Source: JBLIDK01 sp047632595
GTDB lineage: Bacteria; Bacteroidota; Bacteroidia; Sphingobacteriales; Sphingobacteriaceae
Assembly (NCBI GenBank): GCA_047632595.1
Contig: JBLIDK010000020.1
Coordinates: forward strand, 1-36,222
Direction: 5' to 3'
Length of the DNA stretch: 36,222 nucleotides
The position numbers and the translations under genes were made by a program. The notes below the pieces were generated by a model. The model was not told where the DNA came from, searched no databases, and saw only the letters and a program-made list of their open reading frames with translations. Shown piece after piece: positions 25,113 to 33,656 of this stretch (position 1 is the first letter of the stretch; the number at the start of each line of letters is the position of its first letter).

Positions 25113-26144
25113 TTACTCATTATCTTCAGTAAAAAAACCGAAAAGGTTCCTATCGAATTTACAATTGGTCCCTTCAAAAAACACCCTGAGCTCTTTCTGT
25201 TTAATAAGAAATATTGTGTAAATCCTTTTTTTTGGATAATCAATGGTTAATAAATTGAATATGATTGAAGACCCAAATTGAACAATCTTTTCATATTCAA
25301 AAAAGTCAATTTCTTCTGCTAACATTTTTTGATTAAGGTATTTCAAATTTTCAAATTTTTGATACTTATAGGTATTTTCTCTAGGATGGGCTTTAACGTA
25401 AATTTCAACATCAAGTTTATTCAGTTCGTCAAACAAATTTTGAAACATTTGAGATTCTTCATTAATACTAATAAGTGCATCTTCACTAAAAGGACCAGTT
25501 AGTACTAATATCTTATTGCTTTTTTGTATTTCCCTGTTTGCACAATTTTGAGTTGTTTTAATTTTTATATACTCAACCCCTTTTCGACGAACCATCATTT
25601 CTGGTAAACGTGCATAAACAGTTTTAATCAATGGGTGCTCAGCGTTGGCTGTTTTATAAAAGGTGTACCTAAATCCAAATATAAGTGGTGTTAAAACAAA
25701 ATAAATTATTTTTTTTAAGTAATCGTTAAAATTGTTTTTTACGTAGTAAGCTATACCTTCATCGATTGCAATAACATGAGGTTGTAACTTTTTCTTTTCA
25801 GTATAATTAAGTAGTATTTGAGTGAAAACATCCTTGCTCGAAAATAGGATCATGTTAGATACACTTTGAACATTTTTTAACGAAGAATAAACAATACTCG
25901 AATATTGTTTTGAAACATTTCTATAAGAATTAATTAATGAAATTGGCGATTTTAGGAACGCGCTATACGAAATTTTAAACGCTGGAAGATTTACTAATTT
26001 TGCCTTTGGAAAGTTTGATAAAATAGATTCATTATCAATATTTTGACCATAAAAAATTACAATATCATTGTCAATTTTTATCTCATTCACCAATTTAGTT
26101 AGTTGCGATAAATGGTAAGGTGTATTGATAATAATTACAGTCAT
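25113..26144 (-). CDS. Putative GT-B glycosyltransferase, sialyl/polysialyltransferase-like
   Basis: The 343-residue protein has no membrane helices. It starts with an INTPYHL motif (about 6-12) and has an acidic D-E-G motif (128-130), KAHPRE (251-256) and a GSS motif (291-293). An acidic-Gly motif, a His-Pro motif and a Ser pair in this order are the marks of bacterial sialyl- and polysialyltransferases (families GT38, GT52 and relatives). It sits between the flippase and Wzy genes, so a role in building the repeat unit fits. No sialic acid synthesis gene (neuA, neuB) is in the window, so the donor is unknown. Homology was judged by eye only. Confidence 0.6.
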   Translation of the reverse strand: MTVIIINTPYHLSQLTKLVNEIKIDNDIVIFYGQNIDNESILSNFPKAKLVNLPAFKISYSAFLKSPISLINSYRNVSKQYSSIVYSSLKNVQSVSNMILFSSKDVFTQILLNYTEKKKLQPHVIAIDEGIAYYVKNNFNDYLKKIIYFVLTPLIFGFRYTFYKTANAEHPLIKTVYARLPEMMVRRKGVEYIKIKTTQNCANREIQKSNKILVLTGPFSEDALISINEESQMFQNLFDELNKLDVEIYVKAHPRENTYKYQKFENLKYLNQKMLAEEIDFFEYEKIVQFGSSIIFNLLTIDYPKKRIYTIFLIKQKELRVFFEGTNCKFDRNLFGFFTEDNE

Positions 26145-26242
26145 TTTAAATTTTAGACGATATTATGAAATTTATATTTTTCAAATAGTTGATGATTCAA
26201 AGATTGACAATTAAAACGACTACCTAAAAGTTTTAACTATAA

Positions 26243-27478
26243 TTATAAGTTGAATGCTTCTGCTTTTTTCCAGAATACTAATTTTCCAATCATTAAGACA
26301 CCAAATGCAATTGCAGTACTTGTTGCTGCTCCAATAATTCCGAAAGGTAAAATTAATAGAAAGTTCAAGACAAAGTTTGCCAATGCAGCTACAATAGTAA
26401 TATATAGAATAGTCCTATCTTTCTTAATAGCATAAAGAAAGGTGTGATAAACTAGTGATATATTAAGTAACAGGTTCGCACCTACTAAAATATAAAATGT
26501 ATTTATTTCAGAAGAGAACTCATTTTTATTTAAAAATTGGAGTAAGGGCCAAATCAATGCTAAAACGAATACTGCCCCCAATAAAGTTGCGCCAATAGTT
26601 TGTCCAAAAAATGTTTTTTTTGTTGTTTTTAATTCATCCCCCATATTCTTGAAAGTGGCAATTATCCTTGGTTGAAAAATCATTATTACTGAAGTAAAGA
26701 CCAATACATTAATAAGATTAGAGATATTTACAAAAAACGTGTAGACTCCAACATCATCTTTTCCAAGCCACCAGTTTATCATGTATCTATCAGAAAATTC
26801 GATAACCTTACTTGCAATAGTCGATAACATAAATGGCAAGCTGATTTTTATGCCGGTCCAAATCCATTTCCATTGAATTTTACCTAAATGTTGGTTTTTA
26901 AATTGCTGAATAATAAAGTAAGTAGCAATGCCTATTGAGAGCCCACTACCAATTGCCCAACCAAAAAAAACTGACTCTAAAGTTTGAAAATTTGATGAGC
27001 CAAAAATCCAAACAGCCACCACAACATAAATCCACAAACCCGTTCGAACAAATAAAATAATATTTGCTGTTATGGGTTTCGATAAGGTGGTGAAAAGTCG
27101 AAAAAATTCTTGTGAAAAATGCTCCAATACAAGAATTAGATAAAACCAAAAAATATACTTGATAGGAATTACATCTGTAAGAAAAATGAGTAGGAGTAAA
27201 GGAACGGCAAAAACATAAGTTAATAAATGAAACACCAGTTGGTCGCGCAGCATCGTTGGCTTATTGGAATCTTTGGTATGAATTAGTTCACGCATGTTGT
27301 AGGTGTAAAAATCCAATCCTAAAACTAAAACTGATAAGGTAATAGTTGTAGAAAACAGACCATACACTCCTAACAATTCCGTGCTAAAGTACTTTCCAAT
27401 AAATACTATTAGTATAAATTTGGCACCAAGCCCTGCAGCTCTTAAACCTAAATTAATATATGATTGCCATTTAAACAT
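26243..27478 (-). CDS. Wzx-type polysaccharide flippase
   Basis: A 411-residue protein with about 12 membrane helices and the features of the polysaccharide branch of the MOP exporter superfamily. These include the N-terminal amphipathic helix with a glycine-rich turn (GLGAKFILIVFIGKYFS), the SLPFMLSTIASKVIEFSDRYMI region (about 213-234), and a C-terminal pair of helices rich in small residues. It would flip lipid-linked repeat units across the inner membrane before polymerisation. It is first in the minus-strand set and is divergent from the WecG-type gene. Confidence 0.85.
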   Translation of the reverse strand: MFKWQSYINLGLRAAGLGAKFILIVFIGKYFSTELLGVYGLFSTTITLSVLVLGLDFYTYNMRELIHTKDSNKPTMLRDQLVFHLLTYVFAVPLLLLIFLTDVIPIKYIFWFYLILVLEHFSQEFFRLFTTLSKPITANIILFVRTGLWIYVVVAVWIFGSSNFQTLESVFFGWAIGSGLSIGIATYFIIQQFKNQHLGKIQWKWIWTGIKISLPFMLSTIASKVIEFSDRYMINWWLGKDDVGVYTFFVNISNLINVLVFTSVIMIFQPRIIATFKNMGDELKTTKKTFFGQTIGATLLGAVFVLALIWPLLQFLNKNEFSSEINTFYILVGANLLLNISLVYHTFLYAIKKDRTILYITIVAALANFVLNFLLILPFGIIGAATSTAIAFGVLMIGKLVFWKKAEAFNL

Positions 27479-27486
27479 CTATTTGA

Positions 27487-27494
27487 TAAAGGTA
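27487..27494 (-). promoter_or_regulatory. Possible -7 element of the flippase gene
   Basis: The minus strand reads TACCTTTA, one base from TAnnTTTG, eight bases before the ATG at 27478. It could drive the polysaccharide genes on this strand. Confidence 0.35.
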
Positions 27495-27547
27495 TATAAA
27501 CTCTCACGAAGCTATCAGACAATTGCCGATAAAACGCCTATTTATTT

Positions 27548-27555
27548 TACATTTG
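27548..27555 (+). promoter_or_regulatory. -7 promoter element of the WecG-type gene
   Basis: TACATTTG is an exact TAnnTTTG match. ATTG at 27522-27525 stands 22 bases upstream as a weak -33. The transcript start would fall near 27562, about 33 bases before the ATG at 27595. Confidence 0.6.
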
Positions 27556-27594
27556 CCAATCAAATAAGTTCGTACATTGAATATAATCAACTTT

Positions 27595-28359
27595 ATGCCA
27601 CAATTACCTCAAAGTGTGAACATTGGAAGAATTCCTGTTCACTTGTTTACAGTTAATTCTTTGCACGCTGCCATTAATAATGTTATTGAAAAAAATGGCA
27701 AGGCAAAAGTGTTACACGCAAATGCATACTTAGTAAGTCTGGCTAACACTTCAGAACATTGGTATTTGCCATTTTATAACGAAAAAGTGGATATGTGTAT
27801 GTGTGATGGTGCTGGAATTCAACTTGCAGCTAAATTAACTGGACAACGTGTTCCAGAAAAGATAACCTATAACATCTGGTTCTATGAATTTGCTACATTT
27901 TGCGCTCAAAACAACTACTCTATATTTCTTTTAGGTTCAAAACCAAATGTTGCTGAGTTAGCAATTGAGGAACTAACTAAACTGAACCCAACCTTAGAAC
28001 TTTATTGCCATCATGGTTATTTCAATAAAGAAAAATCTCATCCAGAAAATAAAAAAGTAATTGAAACGATAAACAAAGTGAAACCAAATGTAGTATTAGT
28101 TGCTTTCGGTATGCCTTTGCAAGAGAAATGGATTCTTGAAAATTTTGAAGATGTTGAGGCCAATATATTCTTAACTGGAGGCGCAGCAATTGATTACATG
28201 GCAAAAATTGTTAAAAACGCACCTGCAATATTTTCAAAAATATACTTAGAATGGTTTTATCGCTTATTACGCGAACCGAAGCGTTTAGGTCGCCGTTATA
28301 CCATTGGTAATTACCATTTTCTTAAAGCCGCTTTGAAATACGGGAAAAGGCCTTTTTAA
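27595..28359 (+). CDS. WecG/TagA/CpsF family glycosyltransferase (GT26)
   Basis: GT26 enzymes add the second sugar (ManNAcA, ManNAc or glucose types) to undecaprenyl-diphosphate-linked sugars on the cytoplasmic face. The 254 residues match the family length. Family motifs are HANAYLVSLA (about 40-49), CDGAGIQLAAKL (about 71-82), FLLGSKP (about 107-113), VALVAFGMPLQEKW (about 163-176), GGAAIDYMA and LEWFYRLLREPKRLGRR near the C-terminus. The frame extends upstream to a TTG at 27577, but the ATG at 27595 gives a typical N-terminus. It is transcribed away from the rest of the polysaccharide locus and probably acts after the WcaJ-type transferase. Confidence 0.9.
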   Translation: MPQLPQSVNIGRIPVHLFTVNSLHAAINNVIEKNGKAKVLHANAYLVSLANTSEHWYLPFYNEKVDMCMCDGAGIQLAAKLTGQRVPEKITYNIWFYEFATFCAQNNYSIFLLGSKPNVAELAIEELTKLNPTLELYCHHGYFNKEKSHPENKKVIETINKVKPNVVLVAFGMPLQEKWILENFEDVEANIFLTGGAAIDYMAKIVKNAPAIFSKIYLEWFYRLLREPKRLGRRYTIGNYHFLKAALKYGKRPF

Positions 28360-28412
28360 AAGCTTTACACATCTGTTGATTTTCATTGTTGCATTTCTTA
28401 GGTTTATGTCGT

Positions 28413-28420
28413 TAACTTTA
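28413..28420 (+). promoter_or_regulatory. Possible -7 element of parE
   Basis: TAACTTTA differs from TAnnTTTG in the last base. GTTG at 28388-28391 is a weak -33 at 21 bases. The ATG follows four bases later, so the leader would be absent or the true promoter lies upstream. Confidence 0.35.
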
Positions 28421-28424
28421 AAGT

Positions 28425-30284
28425 ATGAATACCACCAACCAAGAAAGCACCTATAACGAAGATAATATACGATCACTCGATTGGAAAGAGCATATTCGTA
28501 TGCGCCCTGGTATGTACATCGGGAAACTTGGTGACGGTATGTCGCCCGATGATGGTATTTATGTTCTTTTAAAAGAAGTACTAGACAACTCTATTGACGA
28601 GTATGTAATGGGTGCCGGTAACAAAATTGAAATCGAAATAAAGGATGGTCACATCCGTATTCGGGATTTTGGTAGAGGAATTCCTTTAGGTAAAGTAATC
28701 GACTGCGTTTCTAAAATAAATACTGGTGGTAAGTATGATAGCAAGGCGTTTAAAAAATCCGTTGGACTAAACGGAGTAGGTACAAAAGCGGTGAACGCAC
28801 TTTCTTCTTACTTTAAAATTCAAAGTGTTAGAGAGGGTAAGTTAAAAGAAGCTGAGTTTAATCAAGGGGAGCTTAAGGCGGATCATGAAATCATAGATAC
28901 TGAAGAAAGAAACGGAACCTCGGTTTACTTCCAGCCAGATGAAACAATCTTTAAAAATTACAAGTTCTTACCAGAGTTTATTGTCGAGCAAATTTGGAAT
29001 TATGTTTATCTAAATGTTGGGTTGACAATTAAGTTTAATGGAGAAAAATACTTTTCAAAAAATGGACTTCTTGACCTTTTAGAAAACAAAACAGACGATA
29101 CCATTCGCTACCCAATAATTCACTTAAAAAGTGAGGACATTGAAATTGCTATGACTCACGGCAATAATTATGGTGAAGAGTATTATAGTTTCGTAAACGG
29201 ACAACATACAACCCAAGGTGGTACGCACCAAGCTGCCTTTAGAGAAGCATTAGTTAAAACGGTGCGTGAATTTTACAATAAAAGCTACGATGCTACGGAT
29301 ATTAGAACTTCTATAATTGCAGCAGTTAGTGTGCGTATTATGGAACCAGTTTTTGAGTCGCAAACCAAAACAAAATTAGGTAGCCAAACCATTTCACCTG
29401 ATGGCCCGTCTATTAGAACTTGGATGAATGACTTTGTGAAGAAGCATTTTGATGATTATCTTCATAAAAACCCACCTGTTGCCGAGGCTTTACAAAAGCG
29501 CATCTTACAAAATGAGAAAGAGCGTAAAGACATGGCTGGGATTAAAAAACTGGCTAACGACCGTGCGAAAAAGGCCAATTTGCACAACAAGAAGCTTCGT
29601 GATTGCAAAATTCACCTTACAGATACAAACAAAGAAGAAAGTCTAGACTCTACCATTTTTATAACTGAGGGAGATAGTGCGAGTGGATCAATTACAAAAG
29701 CAAGAAGTGTAAAAACCCAAGCTGTATTCAGTTTGCGTGGTAAGCCATTAAATTCCTACGGACTAACTAAGAAAATTGTTTATGAAAATGAGGAATTTAA
29801 CCTGCTTCAGCACGCTTTAAATATTGAGGATGGCATTGAAAACTTGCGTTACAATAGGGTAGTGGTTGCAACCGATGCAGATGTGGATGGAATGCATATT
29901 AGGTTATTGTTAATGACCTTTTTCTTGCAATTTTTCCCCGATTTAGTACGAAATCACCATGTTTACATATTAGAGACGCCACTTTATAGGGTTAGAAATA
30001 AGAAAGAAACAATTTACTGTTATTCAGAAGAAGAAAGAGTAAATGCAATTGCTAAACTTGGAGTAAAGCCAGAAATAACTCGTTTCAAAGGTTTAGGTGA
30101 GATTTCGCCAGATGAATTTGAGGCATTTATTGGAGAGGAAATGCGTTTGTCTCCAGTTACTCTTAAAAAGGAAGATGCAATGCAAGACATGTTAAAGTAC
30201 TTCATGGGTAAAAACACTCCAGAGCGTCAGGAATTTATCATTGACAATCTACGTTTTGAGCTGGATGATGTGGTGGAAGCCTAA
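28425..30284 (+). CDS. parE: DNA topoisomerase IV subunit B
   Basis: ParE is the ATPase subunit of topoisomerase IV, which unlinks daughter chromosomes. The 619 residues fit the Bacteroidota ParE length and lack the long insert of many GyrB proteins. GHKL ATPase motifs are EVLDNSIDE (51-59), DFGRGIP (81-87) and GLNGVGTKA (114-122). The TOPRIM metal site shows EGDSASG (415-421, Glu415) and DADVDG (Asp484, Asp486, Asp488). The protein ends in the family C-terminal region with RFKGLGE. The subunit A gene follows after 187 bases, and the pair supports the ParE rather than GyrB call. Confidence 0.93.
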   Translation: MNTTNQESTYNEDNIRSLDWKEHIRMRPGMYIGKLGDGMSPDDGIYVLLKEVLDNSIDEYVMGAGNKIEIEIKDGHIRIRDFGRGIPLGKVIDCVSKINTGGKYDSKAFKKSVGLNGVGTKAVNALSSYFKIQSVREGKLKEAEFNQGELKADHEIIDTEERNGTSVYFQPDETIFKNYKFLPEFIVEQIWNYVYLNVGLTIKFNGEKYFSKNGLLDLLENKTDDTIRYPIIHLKSEDIEIAMTHGNNYGEEYYSFVNGQHTTQGGTHQAAFREALVKTVREFYNKSYDATDIRTSIIAAVSVRIMEPVFESQTKTKLGSQTISPDGPSIRTWMNDFVKKHFDDYLHKNPPVAEALQKRILQNEKERKDMAGIKKLANDRAKKANLHNKKLRDCKIHLTDTNKEESLDSTIFITEGDSASGSITKARSVKTQAVFSLRGKPLNSYGLTKKIVYENEEFNLLQHALNIEDGIENLRYNRVVVATDADVDGMHIRLLLMTFFLQFFPDLVRNHHVYILETPLYRVRNKKETIYCYSEEERVNAIAKLGVKPEITRFKGLGEISPDEFEAFIGEEMRLSPVTLKKEDAMQDMLKYFMGKNTPERQEFIIDNLRFELDDVVEA

Positions 30285-30431
30285 AATTCAGCATTAATAT
30301 TTTTGAATGTGAAAAATGGGTATAGTGAACCTTTTGTGGTGAAATAGCACATACTCAACTTCTTTTCCTTGAAATCCACCAGTATTCACCATTTGTGGAA
30401 ACATATTTTCCCATTGTTGTCTATAATAGTA

Positions 30432-30439
30432 TAAATTTG
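30432..30439 (+). promoter_or_regulatory. -7 promoter element of parC
   Basis: TAAATTTG is an exact TAnnTTTG match, 33 bases before the ATG at 30472. A TATAAT sequence overlaps just upstream (30422-30427) but is not the usual signal in this phylum. Confidence 0.55.
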
Positions 30440-30471
30440 AATATTGTAGTTTAACCAGTATCAGAGTTCGA

Positions 30472-33255
30472 ATGAGTGAAAACAATCCTTCAGAAGAGAG
30501 TAACGTAAAAGCAGTAAGTGGTTTATATGAAGATTGGTTTTTAGATTATGCATCCTATGTAATCTTAGATAGAGCTGTACCCCACATTCAAGATGGATTT
30601 AAACCCGTACAACGTAGAATAATTCACTCCCTTAAAGAATTGGATGATGGCAGATTTAACAAAGTAGCCAATGTAATTGGTAATACTATGAAATACCACC
30701 CACATGGAGATGCATCGATTGGTGATGCAATGGTTCAATTGGGTCAGAAAGAATTGCTAATTGAAACACAAGGTAACTGGGGTAATATTCTTACTGGGGA
30801 TAATGCAGCTGCACCACGTTACATTGAAGCCAGACTTAGCAAATTTGCTTTGGATGTTGTTTTTAATCCAGAAACTACACAATGGCAAAATTCATACGAT
30901 GGCAGAAATAAAGAGCCAATAACTTTTCCTCTTAAATTTCCATTATTACTAGCACAAGGCGTTGAAGGAATTGCCGTAGGATTAAGCACAAAAGTACTTC
31001 CACATAATTTTATTGAACTAATTGACGCATCCATAAAACATTTAAAAGGCAAGAGTTTTGAAATACTCCCAGACTTTCCAACGGGCGGAATGGCGGATTT
31101 TTCAAGATATAATGCTGGTGAAAGAGGTGGAAAAGTTCGTGTAAGAGCCAAAATTGAGTTGGTGGACAAGAAAACATTATCCATTACCGAAATCCCATTT
31201 TCTACCACTACAAATAGCTTAATTGATTCCATTATCAGTGCAAACGATAAGGGGAAGATAAAAATCAAGCAAATTGAAGACAATACTGCGCGGAATGTTG
31301 AGATTATTTTGCACCTAGCACCTGGAATTTCTCCAGACTTAACACTGGATGCACTTTATGCTTTTACTAATTGTGAGGTTTCAATTTCACCAAATGCTTG
31401 CGTAATTGAGGACAATAAACCTCGTTTTATGGGTGTAACGGAAATGCTCAGAATGAGCACTGACCGAACTCTAAACTTGCTTAGACAAGAGCTTGAGATT
31501 AAGAAAGGCCATCTTTTAGAAAAAATCTTATTTTCTTCCTTAGAGCGTATTTTTATTGAAAATAGAATTTACCGAGACATTGAAGAATGCGAAACTTGGG
31601 AAGAGGTAATTAAAACGATTGACAAAGGTTTAACGCCATTTAAAGCGCAGTTCTACAGAGAAATTACTGAAGATGATATTGTTCGTTTAACAGAAATTAG
31701 AATTAAAAGAATATCAAAGTTCGATAGTTTTAAAGCTGATGAAGTGTTAAAAGGTTTTGAAGAAGCACTTAAAGAGGTTGAACATCATTTAAAACATCTT
31801 ACAGATTATGCTATTGCATATTTTGAGAATTTAAAAGCGAAATACTCAAAAGGCAGAGAACGAAAAACAGAAATTAAAGTATTTGATACCGTTTCCGCTT
31901 CTGCAGTAGCCTTAGCAAACCAAAAATTGTATGTAAACCGAGAAGAAGGTTTTGTTGGTATTGGGCTTAAAAAAGACGAGTACATTGGAGAATGTAGTGA
32001 TTTGGATGACATAATTGTCTTTTTAGAAGATGGTCATTTTGTAGTTACAAAAGTTAGCGACAAAACTTTTGTGGGCAAAGGAATTATACATGCTGCCGTT
32101 TGGAAAAAAGGCGATGAACGTACTGTTTACAACATGGTTTACCGTGATGGAACCACTGGAGTGAGTTACATGAAACGTTTTAGTGTAAAATCCATTACAC
32201 GTGATAAACCTTATGATTTAACCACCGGTAACAAGGGCAACATAGTTACTTACTTCACCGCAAATCCAAATGGGGAAGCAGAATTAATTACGGTTTATTT
32301 AAAACCAGTTAAAAGAGTTCGTAAGCTAGAAATTGAAATCAATTTTGCCGAGTTAGAAATTAAGGGACGTGGTTCAAAAGGGAATCAAGTTACAAAATAC
32401 CCAATTCGTAAAATTGTATTAACCGAAGAAGGCATAAGCACCTTAGCGGGAATTAACATGTGGTTTGATGAAGTATCGAAACGATTAAACACCAGTGAAA
32501 GAGGTCTGCACTTGGGCGAATTTCAAGCAGATGACAAGATTTTGGTGATTTACGAAGATGGTCAGTATGAATTAACCAACTATGAACTAACCAACCATTA
32601 CCAAGGTGAAATAATGCTTATAGAGCGCTTTAGACCTACGAGAGTGGTTTCGGTTATACATTATGACCCAGAACATAAGTGCTCCTATTTAAAACGCTTT
32701 AACATTGAAATTACCAGCGAGGGTAAACGTTCATTTATATCAGAAGAAAAAGGGGCGAAGTTATTATTTGTTAGTACCGATGCTAAGCCAAGAATAAAGG
32801 TTTCATACAAAAAAACTAAAACAGGCTTACCAGATGCGGAAGAGCTAATGGTTGATGAGTTTATTGATGTAAAAGGCTGGAAAGCACAAGGCAATAAGGT
32901 AAGCACCAAATATGATGTCGCAAAAATTGTAACCTTAGACTCAGAACCAGTTGAAGAAGAGGAAGAAATTCCTGTTGTAATACCTGAAGTAGAAGAAGTA
33001 GTTCCAAAAGAAGCGGAAGTAGAAAATACAGAGTCGGAAAAACAACCTGAAGAAGAGACTACGCCTAAAGTAGAATCTAAACCAAAGGAGGAAGCAAAGG
33101 CTAAAGAAGAGCCAAAAACTGAAACTGATAAAGAAGAAGCTGCCAAAGAAAAGGATGAAACTCTAAAACCTGAGGTTAAAAAAGCAGGTGTAGATTTAGA
33201 AATCACTAATCCAGATGATATTGAAGAAGGTGGTGGGCAGGGGAAGTTGTTTTAA
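30472..33255 (+). CDS. parC: DNA topoisomerase IV subunit A with long acidic tail
   Basis: ParC cuts and rejoins DNA in topoisomerase IV. The 927 residues have the winged-helix breakage domain with the catalytic Tyr117 in AAPRYIEARL, the KYHPHGD motif (74-80), a coiled-coil segment (about 420-450), and a C-terminal domain of beta-propeller type (about 480-815), more divergent than in GyrA, without a clear GyrA box. Residues 824-927 are a charged tail rich in Glu, Lys and Pro, ending in a glycine stretch and QGKLF. At the quinolone-contact position (E. coli ParC Ser80) the residue is Ala81. The gene is paired with parE upstream and probably has its own promoter. Confidence 0.93.
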   Translation: MSENNPSEESNVKAVSGLYEDWFLDYASYVILDRAVPHIQDGFKPVQRRIIHSLKELDDGRFNKVANVIGNTMKYHPHGDASIGDAMVQLGQKELLIETQGNWGNILTGDNAAAPRYIEARLSKFALDVVFNPETTQWQNSYDGRNKEPITFPLKFPLLLAQGVEGIAVGLSTKVLPHNFIELIDASIKHLKGKSFEILPDFPTGGMADFSRYNAGERGGKVRVRAKIELVDKKTLSITEIPFSTTTNSLIDSIISANDKGKIKIKQIEDNTARNVEIILHLAPGISPDLTLDALYAFTNCEVSISPNACVIEDNKPRFMGVTEMLRMSTDRTLNLLRQELEIKKGHLLEKILFSSLERIFIENRIYRDIEECETWEEVIKTIDKGLTPFKAQFYREITEDDIVRLTEIRIKRISKFDSFKADEVLKGFEEALKEVEHHLKHLTDYAIAYFENLKAKYSKGRERKTEIKVFDTVSASAVALANQKLYVNREEGFVGIGLKKDEYIGECSDLDDIIVFLEDGHFVVTKVSDKTFVGKGIIHAAVWKKGDERTVYNMVYRDGTTGVSYMKRFSVKSITRDKPYDLTTGNKGNIVTYFTANPNGEAELITVYLKPVKRVRKLEIEINFAELEIKGRGSKGNQVTKYPIRKIVLTEEGISTLAGINMWFDEVSKRLNTSERGLHLGEFQADDKILVIYEDGQYELTNYELTNHYQGEIMLIERFRPTRVVSVIHYDPEHKCSYLKRFNIEITSEGKRSFISEEKGAKLLFVSTDAKPRIKVSYKKTKTGLPDAEELMVDEFIDVKGWKAQGNKVSTKYDVAKIVTLDSEPVEEEEEIPVVIPEVEEVVPKEAEVENTESEKQPEEETTPKVESKPKEEAKAKEEPKTETDKEEAAKEKDETLKPEVKKAGVDLEITNPDDIEEGGGQGKLF

Positions 33256-33656
33256 TTAACAAAAATCGGTACTTCTATACTTTCGCCTATGGCGAACACT
33301 CAGGATGACGGTTTTTATTTGAGTTTTAATTTTTTTAAAAAAAAACTGGCGGGCGATTGTATGGCGTATCTGTTTTTTTGGTTAGTACGTCTTTATTCTC
33401 TCGCTGGTTAGTATCAGTTTTTAACTCCTTACTTAAAACTTTATCCCACATTGTTATTATCGCTTATTAGCGGGGTCTTACTTTTCTGGCTTGAAGACTG
33501 GAATTGGAAAAAGATTTAATTTTTTGCAAAATTTGTGGACTCGCTTTGCTATTGCTTTTCCAAGTTAGTATATGTTGCCAGGCTAGGGGGTATTGATCAA
33601 AAGTTGTGGGTTATTTTTAGAATGTTGAACCTTCTACTTTCAACCTTCAAAACTCT
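33256..33656. other. Gene-free region after parC
   Basis: About 400 bases with no frame that I can support. Short plus-strand frames near 33460-33717 look protein-like in places (for example LLFWLEDWNWKK) but contain stops and no known motif. The stretch has a repeat-like element at 33271-33311, an A/T palindrome near 33330-33346, and two copies of GGTTAGTA (about 33380 and 33404). Confidence 0.6.
33271..33311. repeat. Possible dispersed intergenic repeat copy with small hairpin
   Basis: TTCGCC-TAT-GGCGAA (33282-33296) is a perfect 6-bp hairpin, followed closely by ACTCAGGATGACGG (33298-33311). Short elements ending in CTCAGGATGAC are known to occur in many copies between genes in Bacteroidota genomes. 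Only one copy is in this window, so its repeat nature is inferred from that resemblance. Confidence 0.45.

Noticed and set aside
30422..30427. TATAAT hexamer upstream of parC as a sigma-70 -10 box
   Set aside because: Bacteroidota primary sigma factor uses TAnnTTTG; a perfect match lies just downstream, and no TTGACA is in place.
30294..30485. 63-codon minus-strand frame between parE and parC
   Set aside because: It looks somewhat protein-like but overlaps the parC start and promoter, has no recognisable domain and no promoter of its own.
32685..33206. 173-codon open frame on the minus strand, Ser-rich
   Set aside because: It is the antisense shadow of the Glu/Lys-rich ParC tail (GAA and AAA codons read as Ser/Phe-type codons); no motif or start context.
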